Shown piece by piece: positions 55,337 to 63,268 of a stretch of 64,000 bases of DNA. The DNA is from Alphaproteobacteria bacterium (GTDB taxonomy: Bacteria > Pseudomonadota > Alphaproteobacteria > Ferrovibrionales > Ferrovibrionaceae), in the NCBI GenBank assembly GCA_017307375.1, contig JAFKFH010000026.1, positions 1 through 64,000 of the forward strand. The letters run 5' to 3'. The notes below the pieces were generated by a model. It made no database searches. It saw only the letters and a list, made by a program, of their open reading frames with translations, and had not been told where the DNA came from. A program made the translations under genes and the position numbers. The number at the start of each line of letters is the position of its first letter. Position 1 is the first letter of the stretch.

Positions 55337-56466
55337 CGGCGGGTCGCCTTGGCCAGCGTGTATTCAAGCCTGAGACCATAGCGCGACATGCCGTAGCACA
55401 GCACCCAGAACAGCAGGCCGACGAAGACATAGCCTTCGGTGGCAAAACCGAGCCAGGCTGGATCGGCCGTCGCCGCGGCGATGATGCCGATCAGGTCGAC
55501 CAGGCCGATGACCGCGACCAGGGTCGTATCCTTCAGCAGGCCGATATAGGTATTGAGGATGCCGGGAATGACGATCCGCATCGCCTGGGGCAGGATCACC
55601 AGCCGCATCTGCCGCCAGTAGCTCAGCCCGATCGCCTGGGCCGCCTCGTACTGTCCCTTGGGGATCGCCTGCAGCCCGCCGCGCATCACCTCGGCCACGT
55701 AGGCCGCGGTGAACAGCGAGACGCCGACAATCGCGCGCATCAGCTTGTCGATCGTCACGCCGTTCGGCAGGAACAGCGGCAGCATGACCGAGGCCATGAA
55801 CAGCACGGTGACCAGCGGCACGCCGCGCACCACCTCGATGAAGACGATCGACGCGGTGCGGATGACCGGCAGTTCCGAGCGCCGGCCGAGGGCGAGCAGG
55901 ATGCCCAGCGGGAACGAGCAGACCATGCCCGAACCGGCGATGATCAGCGTCAGCATCAGCCCGCCCCACTTGCTGGTCTCGACCATCGGCAGGCCGAGCA
56001 CGCCGCCATGCAGCAACAGCCAGCCCAGCGGGAACAGCACCGCCAGCGCCAGGAAGCGCGTGCCCCAGATCCGGCCGAGCCCGCTGAGCAGCGAGGGCAG
56101 CACCAGGGCGGCGAGCGTCAGTCCGGCGAACAGATTGACGCGCCAGCGTTCGTCGACCGGGTAGAAGCCGTACATCAGCGTCGAGAAGCGGACCTCGATG
56201 AACGCCCAGCAGGCGCCGAATGCCTTCTTGCCCTCGGCATCGAGGCAGGCGGCGCGGGTCTCGCCGGTCCAGTGCGCCTGGATGATCGCCCAGTCGACCA
56301 GCGGCAGGAAGATCGCGACCGCGAGTGCCACGGCGATCACCGTGACCAGGGCGCCCCAGCCGGAGAAGAACAGGTTGGTGCGCAGCCAGCCCGCGGCACC
56401 GACGGTGGTGCGCGGCGCCGGCAGGACGGGTTCTGCGGCTTCGCGCAGGAAGAAGCGGTCGGTCAT
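55333..56466 (-). CDS. aapM: General L-amino acid ABC transporter permease
   Basis: 377 residues. A long N-terminal part with extra membrane segments before the usual permease core, as in AapM/BztC. The coupling loop is RGGLQAIPKGQYEAAQAIGLSYWRQM near 280. The ATG at 56466 (MTDRFFLRE) comes three bases after the aapQ stop; the open frame to 57000 is a shadow of aapQ. Partner of aapQ. Confidence 0.9.
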   Translation of the reverse strand: MTDRFFLREAAEPVLPAPRTTVGAAGWLRTNLFFSGWGALVTVIAVALAVAIFLPLVDWAIIQAHWTGETRAACLDAEGKKAFGACWAFIEVRFSTLMYGFYPVDERWRVNLFAGLTLAALVLPSLLSGLGRIWGTRFLALAVLFPLGWLLLHGGVLGLPMVETSKWGGLMLTLIIAGSGMVCSFPLGILLALGRRSELPVIRTASIVFIEVVRGVPLVTVLFMASVMLPLFLPNGVTIDKLMRAIVGVSLFTAAYVAEVMRGGLQAIPKGQYEAAQAIGLSYWRQMRLVILPQAMRIVIPGILNTYIGLLKDTTLVAVIGLVDLIGIIAAATADPAWLGFATEGYVFVGLLFWVLCYGMSRYGLRLEYTLAKATRR

Positions 56467-56468
56467 GA

Positions 56469-57629
56469 TCAGCGCTCCACCAGGGCGACGCGGCGGTTGT
56501 ACCAGTTCATCAGCGCCGAGATGGCGAGGCTGATGGTCAGAAACACCGCCATGGTGATCGACAGCGTCTCGATCGACTGGCCGGTCTGGTTCAGCGTCGA
56601 GCCGGCGAAGACCGCGACCAGGTCGGGAAAGCCGACGATGACGGCAAGCGACGAGTTCTTCAGCAGGTTCAGGTACTGGCTGGTCATCGGCGGTATGATC
56701 ACGCGCATCGCCTGGGGGATGACGATGCGGCGCATCGTCGGGCCGGCCGGCAGGCCAAGCGCGCGGGCGGCCTCGACCTGGCCATGGGCGACGGCGTTGA
56801 TGCCGGCCCGCACCGTCTCGGCGATGAAGCCGCCGGAATAGAGGGTCAGGGCCAGCCACAGGGCGAGGAATTCCGGCGGGATCCGGATGCCCCCGGCGAA
56901 ATTGAAGCCCGCGAGTTTCGGAATGTCGAAATCGAGTGCCGGCCCGCCGATCAGCCGCACGACGGCGGCGGGCAGGACGACCAGGGCCAGGACCGGCCAC
57001 AGCAGCGGCAGGCGCCGGCCGGTCCGGCGCCAGTGGCCGCGGGTCCAGAGCGCATAGGCGATCGCGGCGGCGAGGCCCGCGACGATCGCTGCGGCCACCG
57101 GCCAGAAATCGTCGAGCGGCGCGGGCCGCGGCATGAACAGGCCGCGATTGGACAGGAAGAAAAGGTCGGCAAGGTTCAGCGCGTTGCGCGGCAGCGGCAG
57201 CGGCGTCAGCATGGCGATGTACCAGAACATCAGCTGCAGCATCAGCGGGATGTTGCGGATCGTGCCGATATAGGCCGCCGCCAGCCGCGACAGGAGCCAG
57301 TTGCGCGACAGCCGCGCCACGCCGACGACGAAGCCGAGCACGGTCGCGAAGACGATGCCGAGGCTTGCCACCAGCAGCGTGTTGGTCAGCCCGACGAAGA
57401 AGGCGCGGCCATAGGTCGAGCGCGCGCTGAAATCGATCAGCTTGAACGAGATCTCGAAACCGGCGGGCTTGTCCAGGAAGGCGAAGCCCGAGGCGATGCC
57501 GGCCCGGCGCAGGTTCTCGGCCGCGTTCAGGATCAGCCAGGTCCCGCCCAGCAGGATGACCGCCAGGACCACGGCCTGGATGGCGTAGCCGCGTGTCTTG
57601 CGATCGCGGAGATACCGGGAGAAGGGCAT
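56469..57629 (-). CDS. aapQ: General L-amino acid ABC transporter permease
   Basis: 386 residues, the AapQ/BztB architecture: an N-terminal membrane segment, two more pairs with a periplasmic loop (FEISFKLIDFSARSTYGRAFFVGL), then the permease core with the coupling loop RAGINAVAHGQVEAARALGL. It lies downstream of aapJ, separated by a stem-loop that probably lowers its expression relative to the binding protein. Confidence 0.9.
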   Translation of the reverse strand: MPFSRYLRDRKTRGYAIQAVVLAVILLGGTWLILNAAENLRRAGIASGFAFLDKPAGFEISFKLIDFSARSTYGRAFFVGLTNTLLVASLGIVFATVLGFVVGVARLSRNWLLSRLAAAYIGTIRNIPLMLQLMFWYIAMLTPLPLPRNALNLADLFFLSNRGLFMPRPAPLDDFWPVAAAIVAGLAAAIAYALWTRGHWRRTGRRLPLLWPVLALVVLPAAVVRLIGGPALDFDIPKLAGFNFAGGIRIPPEFLALWLALTLYSGGFIAETVRAGINAVAHGQVEAARALGLPAGPTMRRIVIPQAMRVIIPPMTSQYLNLLKNSSLAVIVGFPDLVAVFAGSTLNQTGQSIETLSITMAVFLTISLAISALMNWYNRRVALVER

Positions 57630-57655
57630 GCGCGGCCTCCGGGCGGTGAAGAGGT

Positions 57656-57685
57656 GAGGGCCCGGGGATCTTTTCCCGGGCCCTC
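57656..57685 (-). terminator. Stem-loop between aapJ and aapQ (attenuator or mRNA-stabilising hairpin)
   Basis: A perfect 11-base inverted repeat, GAGGGCCCGGG (57656-57666) and CCCGGGCCCTC (57675-57685), with an 8-base loop. There is no T run after it on the minus strand, so it is more likely to protect the aapJ message or terminate only partly. Confidence 0.65.
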
Positions 57686-57710
57686 GGCAGGCGTCATATG
57701 CGCAAAGGGC

Positions 57711-58736
57711 TCAGCGCAGCGGCGGGGCGAACAGCAGGCCGCCCTTGATCCACAGCTGGTTCGGTCCGCGTTCCAGGCCCAGCGCGGTGGCGGGGCCGAC
57801 ATTGCGGTCGAAGACTTCGCCGTAGTTGCCGACCAGCTTGATCGCGCGGAAGGCCCAGTCCTTGGTCAGGCCGAACTTGTCGGAATAGACGCTGTCATCC
57901 TCGCCGATCAGGCGGCGGACGTCCGGGTTCTTAGACGCCTTCATCTGGTCGACGTTCTTCGAGGTGACGCCCAGTTCCTCGGCGTTGATCATCGCAAACA
58001 GCACCCAGCGGGTGATGTGCGACCACTGCTGGTCGCCCTGGCGCACGGCCGGGCCCAGCGGCTCCTTGGAGATGATCTCGGGCAGGATCACGTGATCCTT
58101 CGGGTTCGACAGCGTGGTGCGGCGGGCGGCGAGGCCGGAGGCATCGGTCGTGTAGACGTCGCAACGGCCGGAATCGTAGATCTTGGCGGCCTCGTCGGCC
58201 GATTCGAAGGCGACCGGCTCGTACTTCATGCCGTTGGCGGTGAAGTAGTCGGACACGACCTGCTCGGTCGTGGTCCCGTTCTGGATGCAGATCGAGGCGC
58301 CGTTCAGGCCCTTGACCGAGGTGACACCGAGCTTCTTGTTGACCATGAAGCCCTGGCCGTCATGGAACATGATGCCGACGAAATCGAGGCCGATATTGGC
58401 ATCGCGGCTGAAGGTCCAGGTGGTGTTGCGCGCCAGGACGTCGATCTCGCCCGACTGCAGCGCGGTGAAGCGCTCGGTCGTGGTGACCGGCACGAACTTG
58501 ACCTTCTCGGGGTCGTTGAACACGGCCGCCGCCACCGCGCGGCAATAATCGACGTCGAGGCCCGACCACACGCCCTTGGCGTCCGGGGCCGAGAAGCCGG
58601 GAACCTTGCCCGACACGCCGCAGAGCAACTGGCCGCGGGCCTTGACGGTGTCGAGGATGCCGGCCGAGGCCGGGCTGGTGAAGGCGATGCCGGCCACGGC
58701 CGTCAGCGCCAGCGCGATCGCTGTCGTGAAACGCAT
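57711..58736 (-). CDS. aapJ: General L-amino acid ABC transporter periplasmic binding protein
   Basis: 341 residues. Signal peptide 1-24 (cleavage after SPASA). Two-lobed polar amino acid binding fold: GQLLCGVSGKVPGFSAPDAKGVWSG, NTTWTFSRDANIGLDF, GASICIQNGTTTEQVVSDYF. Typical AapJ/BztA, about 340 residues. First gene of an eight-gene operon. A TATACT-like -10 box may lie about 50 bases upstream (plus 58783-58788). The open frame beyond the ATG at 58736 lacks family similarity. Confidence 0.92.
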   Translation of the reverse strand: MRFTTAIALALTAVAGIAFTSPASAGILDTVKARGQLLCGVSGKVPGFSAPDAKGVWSGLDVDYCRAVAAAVFNDPEKVKFVPVTTTERFTALQSGEIDVLARNTTWTFSRDANIGLDFVGIMFHDGQGFMVNKKLGVTSVKGLNGASICIQNGTTTEQVVSDYFTANGMKYEPVAFESADEAAKIYDSGRCDVYTTDASGLAARRTTLSNPKDHVILPEIISKEPLGPAVRQGDQQWSHITRWVLFAMINAEELGVTSKNVDQMKASKNPDVRRLIGEDDSVYSDKFGLTKDWAFRAIKLVGNYGEVFDRNVGPATALGLERGPNQLWIKGGLLFAPPLR

Positions 58737-58933
58737 CTTTTCTTGTTCCCCCTGAGGACGGTTAAACCCGAGTCGAAACCGTAGTATAGACCGGCGGCCG
58801 CTGCTATGCGGTGCGCAGGGCTTTTCACGCAAGTGACATATAGTCAGAGGGTCATGCGATTTTGTCATGAAGTAATGCCCGAATCGCTGCATTTTCCCGT
58901 TCCGCAATCGCCATTCCGACAGCCGAGGCCGCC

Positions 58934-60451
58934 ATGTCCGACGACCTGTTCACCCTGATCGCCAGCCGCATCCCCGATCCCGCCAAGCCTTTCCTGATCG
59001 CCGGCGACGGGTCGGCCGTCACCTATGGCGAGATGCTGGCCCTGTCGGCGCGGTTCGCGGGGCTGCTGGCCCGGCTCGGCGTCGCGCCCGGCGACCGGGT
59101 GGCGGTGCAGGTCGACAAGTCGCCGGAGGCGCTGATCCTCTATCTCGGCTGCCTGCGGGCCGGCGCGGTGTTCCTGCCGCTCAATACCGCCTATACCCTG
59201 GCCGAGGTCGAGTATTTCGTCGGCGACGCCGAACCGCTGCTGGTGGTCTGCCGCCCGCAGGACGGCGAGGCGATGGCGGCGCTGGTGGGCCGGCTGGGCC
59301 GCGGCCTCTGCCGCACCCTCGGCGCGAAGGGCGACGGCAGCCTGATGGCCGAGGCGGCTTCACTGCCCGACGACTTCGCCAACGTGCCGCGCCAGGCCGA
59401 GGATCTTGCCGCCATCCTCTATACCTCGGGCACCACCGGCCGGTCGAAGGGCGCGATGCTCAGCCATCGCAACCTCGCTTCGAACGCCCAGGTGCTGGCC
59501 GATTACTGGCGGTTCACCGCCGACGACGTGCTGCTGCACGCGCTGCCGATCTTTCATACCCACGGCCTGTTCGTCGCCACCAACATCATGCTGCTGGCCG
59601 GCGGCTCGATGATCTTCCTGCCGAAGTTCGATGCCGACCAGATGCTGGCGCTGATGCCGAAGGCGACGGCGATGATGGGCGTGCCGACCTTCTACACCCG
59701 CCTCGTCGATCATCCCGGCCTGACGCGGGAGGTGGCCGCGCATATGCGGCTGTTCGTCTCGGGCTCGGCACCCCTGCTGGCCGAGACCCACCGCGAATTC
59801 CAGGCCCGCACCGGCCATGCCATCCTCGAACGCTACGGCATGACCGAGACGAACATGAACACCTCCAACCCCTATGACGGCGAGCGCATCGCCGGCACGG
59901 TCGGCTTTCCGCTGCCCGGCGTCGACCTGCGCATCGTCGACCCGGAGACGGGGGCGGGCCTGGCGCAGGGCGAGATCGGCATGATCGAGGTGCGTGGCCC
60001 GAATGTCTTCCAGGGTTACTGGCGGATGCCCGAGAAGACCGCGGCCGAATTCCGCCCCGACGGCTTCTTCATCACCGGCGACCTCGGGCTGATCGACGCG
60101 CGCGGCTATGTCCACATCGTCGGGCGCGGCAAGGACCTGATCATCACCGGCGGCTTCAACGTCTATCCGAAGGAGATCGAGGGCGAGATCGATGCGCTGC
60201 CCGGCGTGATCGAAACGGCCGTGATCGGCCTGGCCCATCACGATTTCGGCGAGGGCGTCACCGCCGTCGTCGTGCGTCAGCAGGGCGCAACCCTTGACGA
60301 AGCCGCGGTGCTCAAGGCCCTCGAAGGCCGACTGGCCAAATTCAAGCAGCCCAAGCGCGTGCTGTTCGTCGACGACCTGCCGCGCAACGCGATGGGCAAG
60401 GTGCAGAAGAACGTGCTGCGCGAGACCTACAGGGATCTCTACGCCGGCTGA
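58934..60451 (+). CDS. matB: Malonyl-CoA synthetase
   Basis: 505 residues. Adenylate-forming motifs AAILYTSGTTGRSKGAMLSH near 160 and GDLGLIDARGYVHIVGRGKDLIITGGFN near 380-405, with the C-terminal Lys in NAMGKVQKNV. PIFHTHGLFVATNIM and RYGMTETNMNTSNPYDGERIAG are diagnostic of MatB, which ligates malonate to CoA. No matA or matC lies beside it. It is divergent from aapJ. Its 3' end is duplicated 2 kb downstream beyond hipBA. Confidence 0.93.
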   Translation: MSDDLFTLIASRIPDPAKPFLIAGDGSAVTYGEMLALSARFAGLLARLGVAPGDRVAVQVDKSPEALILYLGCLRAGAVFLPLNTAYTLAEVEYFVGDAEPLLVVCRPQDGEAMAALVGRLGRGLCRTLGAKGDGSLMAEAASLPDDFANVPRQAEDLAAILYTSGTTGRSKGAMLSHRNLASNAQVLADYWRFTADDVLLHALPIFHTHGLFVATNIMLLAGGSMIFLPKFDADQMLALMPKATAMMGVPTFYTRLVDHPGLTREVAAHMRLFVSGSAPLLAETHREFQARTGHAILERYGMTETNMNTSNPYDGERIAGTVGFPLPGVDLRIVDPETGAGLAQGEIGMIEVRGPNVFQGYWRMPEKTAAEFRPDGFFITGDLGLIDARGYVHIVGRGKDLIITGGFNVYPKEIEGEIDALPGVIETAVIGLAHHDFGEGVTAVVVRQQGATLDEAAVLKALEGRLAKFKQPKRVLFVDDLPRNAMGKVQKNVLRETYRDLYAG

Positions 60452-60470
60452 AGCGCCGGATCGACCCGGC
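60391..60470 (+). repeat. matB 3' end, left copy of an imperfect direct repeat flanking hipBA
   Basis: This 80-base segment, containing the last matB codons and stop, recurs imperfectly at 62411-62478. The two share the identical block TCTACGCCGGCTGAAGCGCC (60438-60457) and AACGTGCTGCGCGA, with about nine bases missing from the right copy. Read on the minus strand the left copy also holds a relic of the amidotransferase C terminus (VDPALQPA). Confidence 0.85.
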
Positions 60471-60487
60471 ACGTAGGCATTCGGCCG

Positions 60488-61717
60488 TCAGCGGCCATGC
60501 GCCAGCGGCACGGTTTCCAGATGGGCATCGATGGCGGCGACCGTGGCCGCCGCGAGAGGGTAGTGCGCCTTCTCGGCCTGCCACAGCTCCCTGAACCGCG
60601 CCACGGTCTCCCTTGCGGTATCGGCAACAAGCTTCCGCGGCAATCGCGCCCTGGCGGCGAGATAGTCGAGTTCGTCGACCGTGAATTCGCTCATCCGCCT
60701 GGTCCGGGCATATTTCAGGGCGGCCATCTGGTCGGCGAGATAGGGCACGGTCGACACGAAGTCGTAGGCCGGGGCGAGTTGGGGCGTCCGGCGATCCGGA
60801 TAGATCAACGACCAGTTCTTCAGGTGCATGTCGGCATTGCCGATCAGCGTGTTGAAGACCAGCCGGCGAACGAACTCGACCGCACCCGCCTCGCCCGCCT
60901 CGACCCCGAGCACCGAGGCGATCAGCCGATAGCTGCCGTTTTCGTATTTGTCGTCGGGAAAGACGCCGAAGACCTGGGCGAAATCCTCGATATGGACCGC
61001 ACCGGCATCGCTTCGATCGAAACGACGGATGGCGAACGCCGTCCGCTCGATGCCCGTCAACCCTTCGGGCAGTCCGTCGATATCGGCGAGATCGACGAGC
61101 TGGACCTCCGGCACGTCGATCCCGAGACGCGCGGCCAGCGTCATCATCGTGAACTCGTTCTCCGGCACGCGGGGGAAGCGTGCCGAAGGCAGCTTCACGA
61201 CCCACGACCCGCCAATCCCCGTCACCGGGATGGACAGGCGACGTCCCTGCTTGAGGGCTGAAAACTTGAGCTGCACCCCGGCGAGCGAGAAGCGCATCAC
61301 GCCGGCGCGGCGCCGTCGCTCGCTATCGTCCGCTTCCCGGGCGCCGGCACGCTCCGGCCAGGCTTCGCTGTCCGGGGGACGGATCGTCAACGCACCCGGC
61401 AGGTCGCGGCCGAGGATCCAGAGCAGGAAGAACTCGCCCACGGACTTCACCCCGGCCTGCCGCGCCAGGTACTCGCGCAGATGACCTTCCGGCAACAGGT
61501 TCGAAAAGAACGCCGGGACCGACGTGCTCGTCGGCCTGATATCTGTGATCAGCTCGCCGAAGGAATCCTTGAACGACAGGCTGAGCGTCGGTCTTCCGCG
61601 ATCCTCGATATAGGCTTGGTCGAACGCGAACAGGGTCCGCCGACCCTCGAGCAGGGTCAAGGTGCCGACCCGCCTGTCGTGGAGCAGGACCTCCAGGATC
61701 GCGGCGTCAGTCATCAT
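60488..61717 (-). CDS. hipA: HipA-family serine/threonine kinase toxin
   Basis: 409 residues. N-terminal HipA subdomain (FKDSFGELITDI, then FFSNLLPEGHLREYLAR) and kinase core: FSLAGVQLKFS (143-153), ATP Lys K175 in WVVKLPS, catalytic Asp D296 in GNADMHLKNWS and metal Asp D319 in APAYDFVST. All key residues are intact. HipA phosphorylates aminoacyl-tRNA synthetases such as GltX and causes dormancy. The start overlaps the hipB stop by about 10 bases (two adjacent ATGs at 61717 and 61714). The longer frame to 61807 overlaps hipB and is unlikely. Confidence 0.92.
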   Translation of the reverse strand: MMTDAAILEVLLHDRRVGTLTLLEGRRTLFAFDQAYIEDRGRPTLSLSFKDSFGELITDIRPTSTSVPAFFSNLLPEGHLREYLARQAGVKSVGEFFLLWILGRDLPGALTIRPPDSEAWPERAGAREADDSERRRRAGVMRFSLAGVQLKFSALKQGRRLSIPVTGIGGSWVVKLPSARFPRVPENEFTMMTLAARLGIDVPEVQLVDLADIDGLPEGLTGIERTAFAIRRFDRSDAGAVHIEDFAQVFGVFPDDKYENGSYRLIASVLGVEAGEAGAVEFVRRLVFNTLIGNADMHLKNWSLIYPDRRTPQLAPAYDFVSTVPYLADQMAALKYARTRRMSEFTVDELDYLAARARLPRKLVADTARETVARFRELWQAEKAHYPLAAATVAAIDAHLETVPLAHGR

Positions 61718-62285
61718 CGTCGTCGTCGAGGCTGTATGCCGGCTTCGGCGCCGGGGAAACGGCATGCGCCAGTTGATTGCGCAGGGAGGAGAGGGTCCGC
61801 AATGCACCGGCCAACACCGGATGATCGTCGGCAGGCACGCCCATCTCGGACAGTTTGGTTACTTGGGTCCTGATCCTGGTCAGATCGAGCGGACTGAGCC
61901 GGAGGTTGCCGAGCTCTCGAACCAGCTGCTGCAATTCCCCCAATCCCTGGATCGAAGGATGACCTTCGGCCAGCAGCGCCAGGATCTTCAGTGCGTCCGC
62001 GATCTCCGGGTAGCTGTCGCGGGAGCCGGTAAGCTGCGCCGGGGAATACCGCAAAATGCCCTGTACCGCCGGCAGCAGGCGGCGCGGCACGAGCACCAGC
62101 TCAAGCTCCAATGCGCGGGCCAGTTCGATCAGGCTCGACAGGCGAATATCGGAACCGCCGTTCTCGATCTTCGAGATATGGCTCTGCGGGACGCCGGCTT
62201 TGGCGCTGAGCGCGCGCTGACTCAGCTGCCTTGCCTGCCGGGCGGCGCGCAACACCTCGATGATCTCGCCATTCCCATAGCTCAT
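61707..62285 (-). CDS. hipB: HipB-type antitoxin with XRE helix-turn-helix
   Basis: 192 residues. Residues 7-62 form the HTH: RQLSQRALSAKAGVPQSHISKIENG, the usual Xre recognition pattern. The remaining 130 residues are longer than in E. coli HipB (88 residues) and end in an acidic tail of six Asp; the extension could bind HipA or sense a ligand. It is co-translated with hipA and should repress the operon through operators in the A+T-rich leader upstream. AGGT lies about 11 bases before the ATG. Confidence 0.9.
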   Translation of the reverse strand: MSYGNGEIIEVLRAARQARQLSQRALSAKAGVPQSHISKIENGGSDIRLSSLIELARALELELVLVPRRLLPAVQGILRYSPAQLTGSRDSYPEIADALKILALLAEGHPSIQGLGELQQLVRELGNLRLSPLDLTRIRTQVTKLSEMGVPADDHPVLAGALRTLSSLRNQLAHAVSPAPKPAYSLDDDDDD

Positions 62286-62316
62286 GATCTGTCTTTACCT
62301 ATCGCCGAGAAAGCTA

Positions 62317-62334
62317 GATCTATAAAAATAGATC
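62317..62334. promoter_or_regulatory. Candidate HipB operator 1
   Basis: Perfect inverted repeat GATCTAT-N4-ATAGATC, 32 bases upstream of the hipB ATG. A related GATC half-site palindrome recurs further upstream, as in multi-operator hip promoters. It probably overlaps the core promoter. Confidence 0.6.
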
Positions 62335-62382
62335 AGTATTCGGCAATGGTCTATCTGTCTCTGCATATCATGATGTGCGATT

Positions 62383-62402
62383 TGATCTATCTTAGCAGAT
62401 CA
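62383..62402. promoter_or_regulatory. Candidate HipB operator 2
   Basis: Inverted repeat TGATCT-N8-AGATCA, about 100 bases upstream of hipB and in the same A+T-rich leader as operator 1. It has the same GATCT half-site. The 8-base spacer resembles that of the E. coli hip operators, although the half-site differs. Confidence 0.55.
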
Positions 62403-62410
62403 AGTCGTGT

Positions 62411-62478
62411 GATAGGCAAGGGTCAGCGAAACGTGCTGCGCGATATCTACGCCGGCTGAAGCGCCAGATCGAGCCAGC
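62411..62478 (+). repeat. Relic matB 3' end, right copy of the direct repeat flanking hipBA
   Basis: Imperfect copy of 60391-60470. In the same frame it encodes GKGQRNVLRDIYAG and a stop, against GKVQKNVLRETYRDLYAG in matB. It contains the 20-base identical block at 62446-62465 and supplies the last codons of the amidotransferase gene on the other strand. Confidence 0.85.
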
Positions 62479-63166
62479 GTCGGGCGAGCGCGCGGCCGTA
62501 GGCCTCGGCCTCGGCCATGTGCCGCTCGATCTGGGCGGGGACGGCCGAGACCGCGCCGGCGATCACCGGCGATGGCGTGCCGATGAACTTTTCCAGCCAG
62601 GTGGTGACGATCCCGGCGTCGACTTCCGGGTGGAACTGGAGGCCGTATTGGGCATGGCCCCAGCGGAACGCCTGGTTGGCGCAATCGGCGCTGGCGAGCA
62701 GCCGGGTCGCGCCGTCGGGAGTGGCGAAGGTATCGAAATGCAGCTCCATGATCGCCGGCGGCGGGCCGAGCGACGCGAACAGCGGATCGTCGGCCGCCTC
62801 GGGCAGCAATTCCAGCCGGGTGAAGCCGATCTCCGGCGTTTCGGCCCGGCCGACCGGCGCCCCGGCGGCCCGTGCCATCAACTGGCCGCCCAGGCAGATC
62901 CCGAGCAGCGGCATGCCCGCGGCGGCGGCCCGCGCGATCAGCGCCGCCTGGTCGGCCAGGGCAGGGTGCCTGTCGTCGTCATGCGCCCCCATCGGACCGC
63001 CGAGCACGAGGATGCCGTCATAGCCGTCCAGCGCGGCCGGCAGCGCCTCGCCATCGAGGACCAGGCGGGTATCGAGCCGGGCGCCGGCATCGACCAGGGC
63101 GTCGCCGACGATGCCGGCCGGAGCGGCCGGGCTGTTCTGCAGGACCAGGATATGGGGCGCGTTCAT
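62447..63166 (-). CDS. Class I glutamine amidotransferase-like protein (GMP synthase-type domain)
   Basis: 239 residues. Nucleophile Cys C91 in GICLGGQ, His H179 and Glu E181 in QFHPEVD complete the triad; LVLGGPMGAHDDD provides the oxyanion region. The protein stands alone as a GATase1 domain, similar to YfeJ/GuaA-like stand-alone amidotransferases that act on small gamma-glutamyl compounds. Its last five codons lie in the duplicated matB-end repeat. It is divergent from the WYL regulator. Confidence 0.9.
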   Translation of the reverse strand: MNAPHILVLQNSPAAPAGIVGDALVDAGARLDTRLVLDGEALPAALDGYDGILVLGGPMGAHDDDRHPALADQAALIARAAAAGMPLLGICLGGQLMARAAGAPVGRAETPEIGFTRLELLPEAADDPLFASLGPPPAIMELHFDTFATPDGATRLLASADCANQAFRWGHAQYGLQFHPEVDAGIVTTWLEKFIGTPSPVIAGAVSAVPAQIERHMAEAEAYGRALARRWLDLALQPA

Positions 63167-63268
63167 GGGGCGAAATCGGTAGCCGGAAGGGGCCGGCCTG
63201 TCCAGTGCCTGCCGCGAAGACCAGCCATGCTGCCACCCGATGACAGCAGGCCGTGCTAGAAACCTGCC

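Larger units (their letters stand above)
60458..62445. mobile_element. Putative hipBA insertion at the matB/amidotransferase convergent junction
   Basis: The interval between the identical 20-base blocks of the two repeats holds only hipA, hipB and their A+T-rich control region. Each flank carries the 3' end of both neighbouring genes, so the ancestral arrangement was probably matB converging directly on the amidotransferase gene. I see no integrase, transposase or terminal inverted repeats, so the mechanism is unknown. Confidence 0.6.

Noticed and set aside
60458-62445. hipBA as part of an IS element or integron
   Set aside because: No transposase, integrase, terminal inverted repeat or attC-like site is visible; only the flanking direct repeats support mobility.
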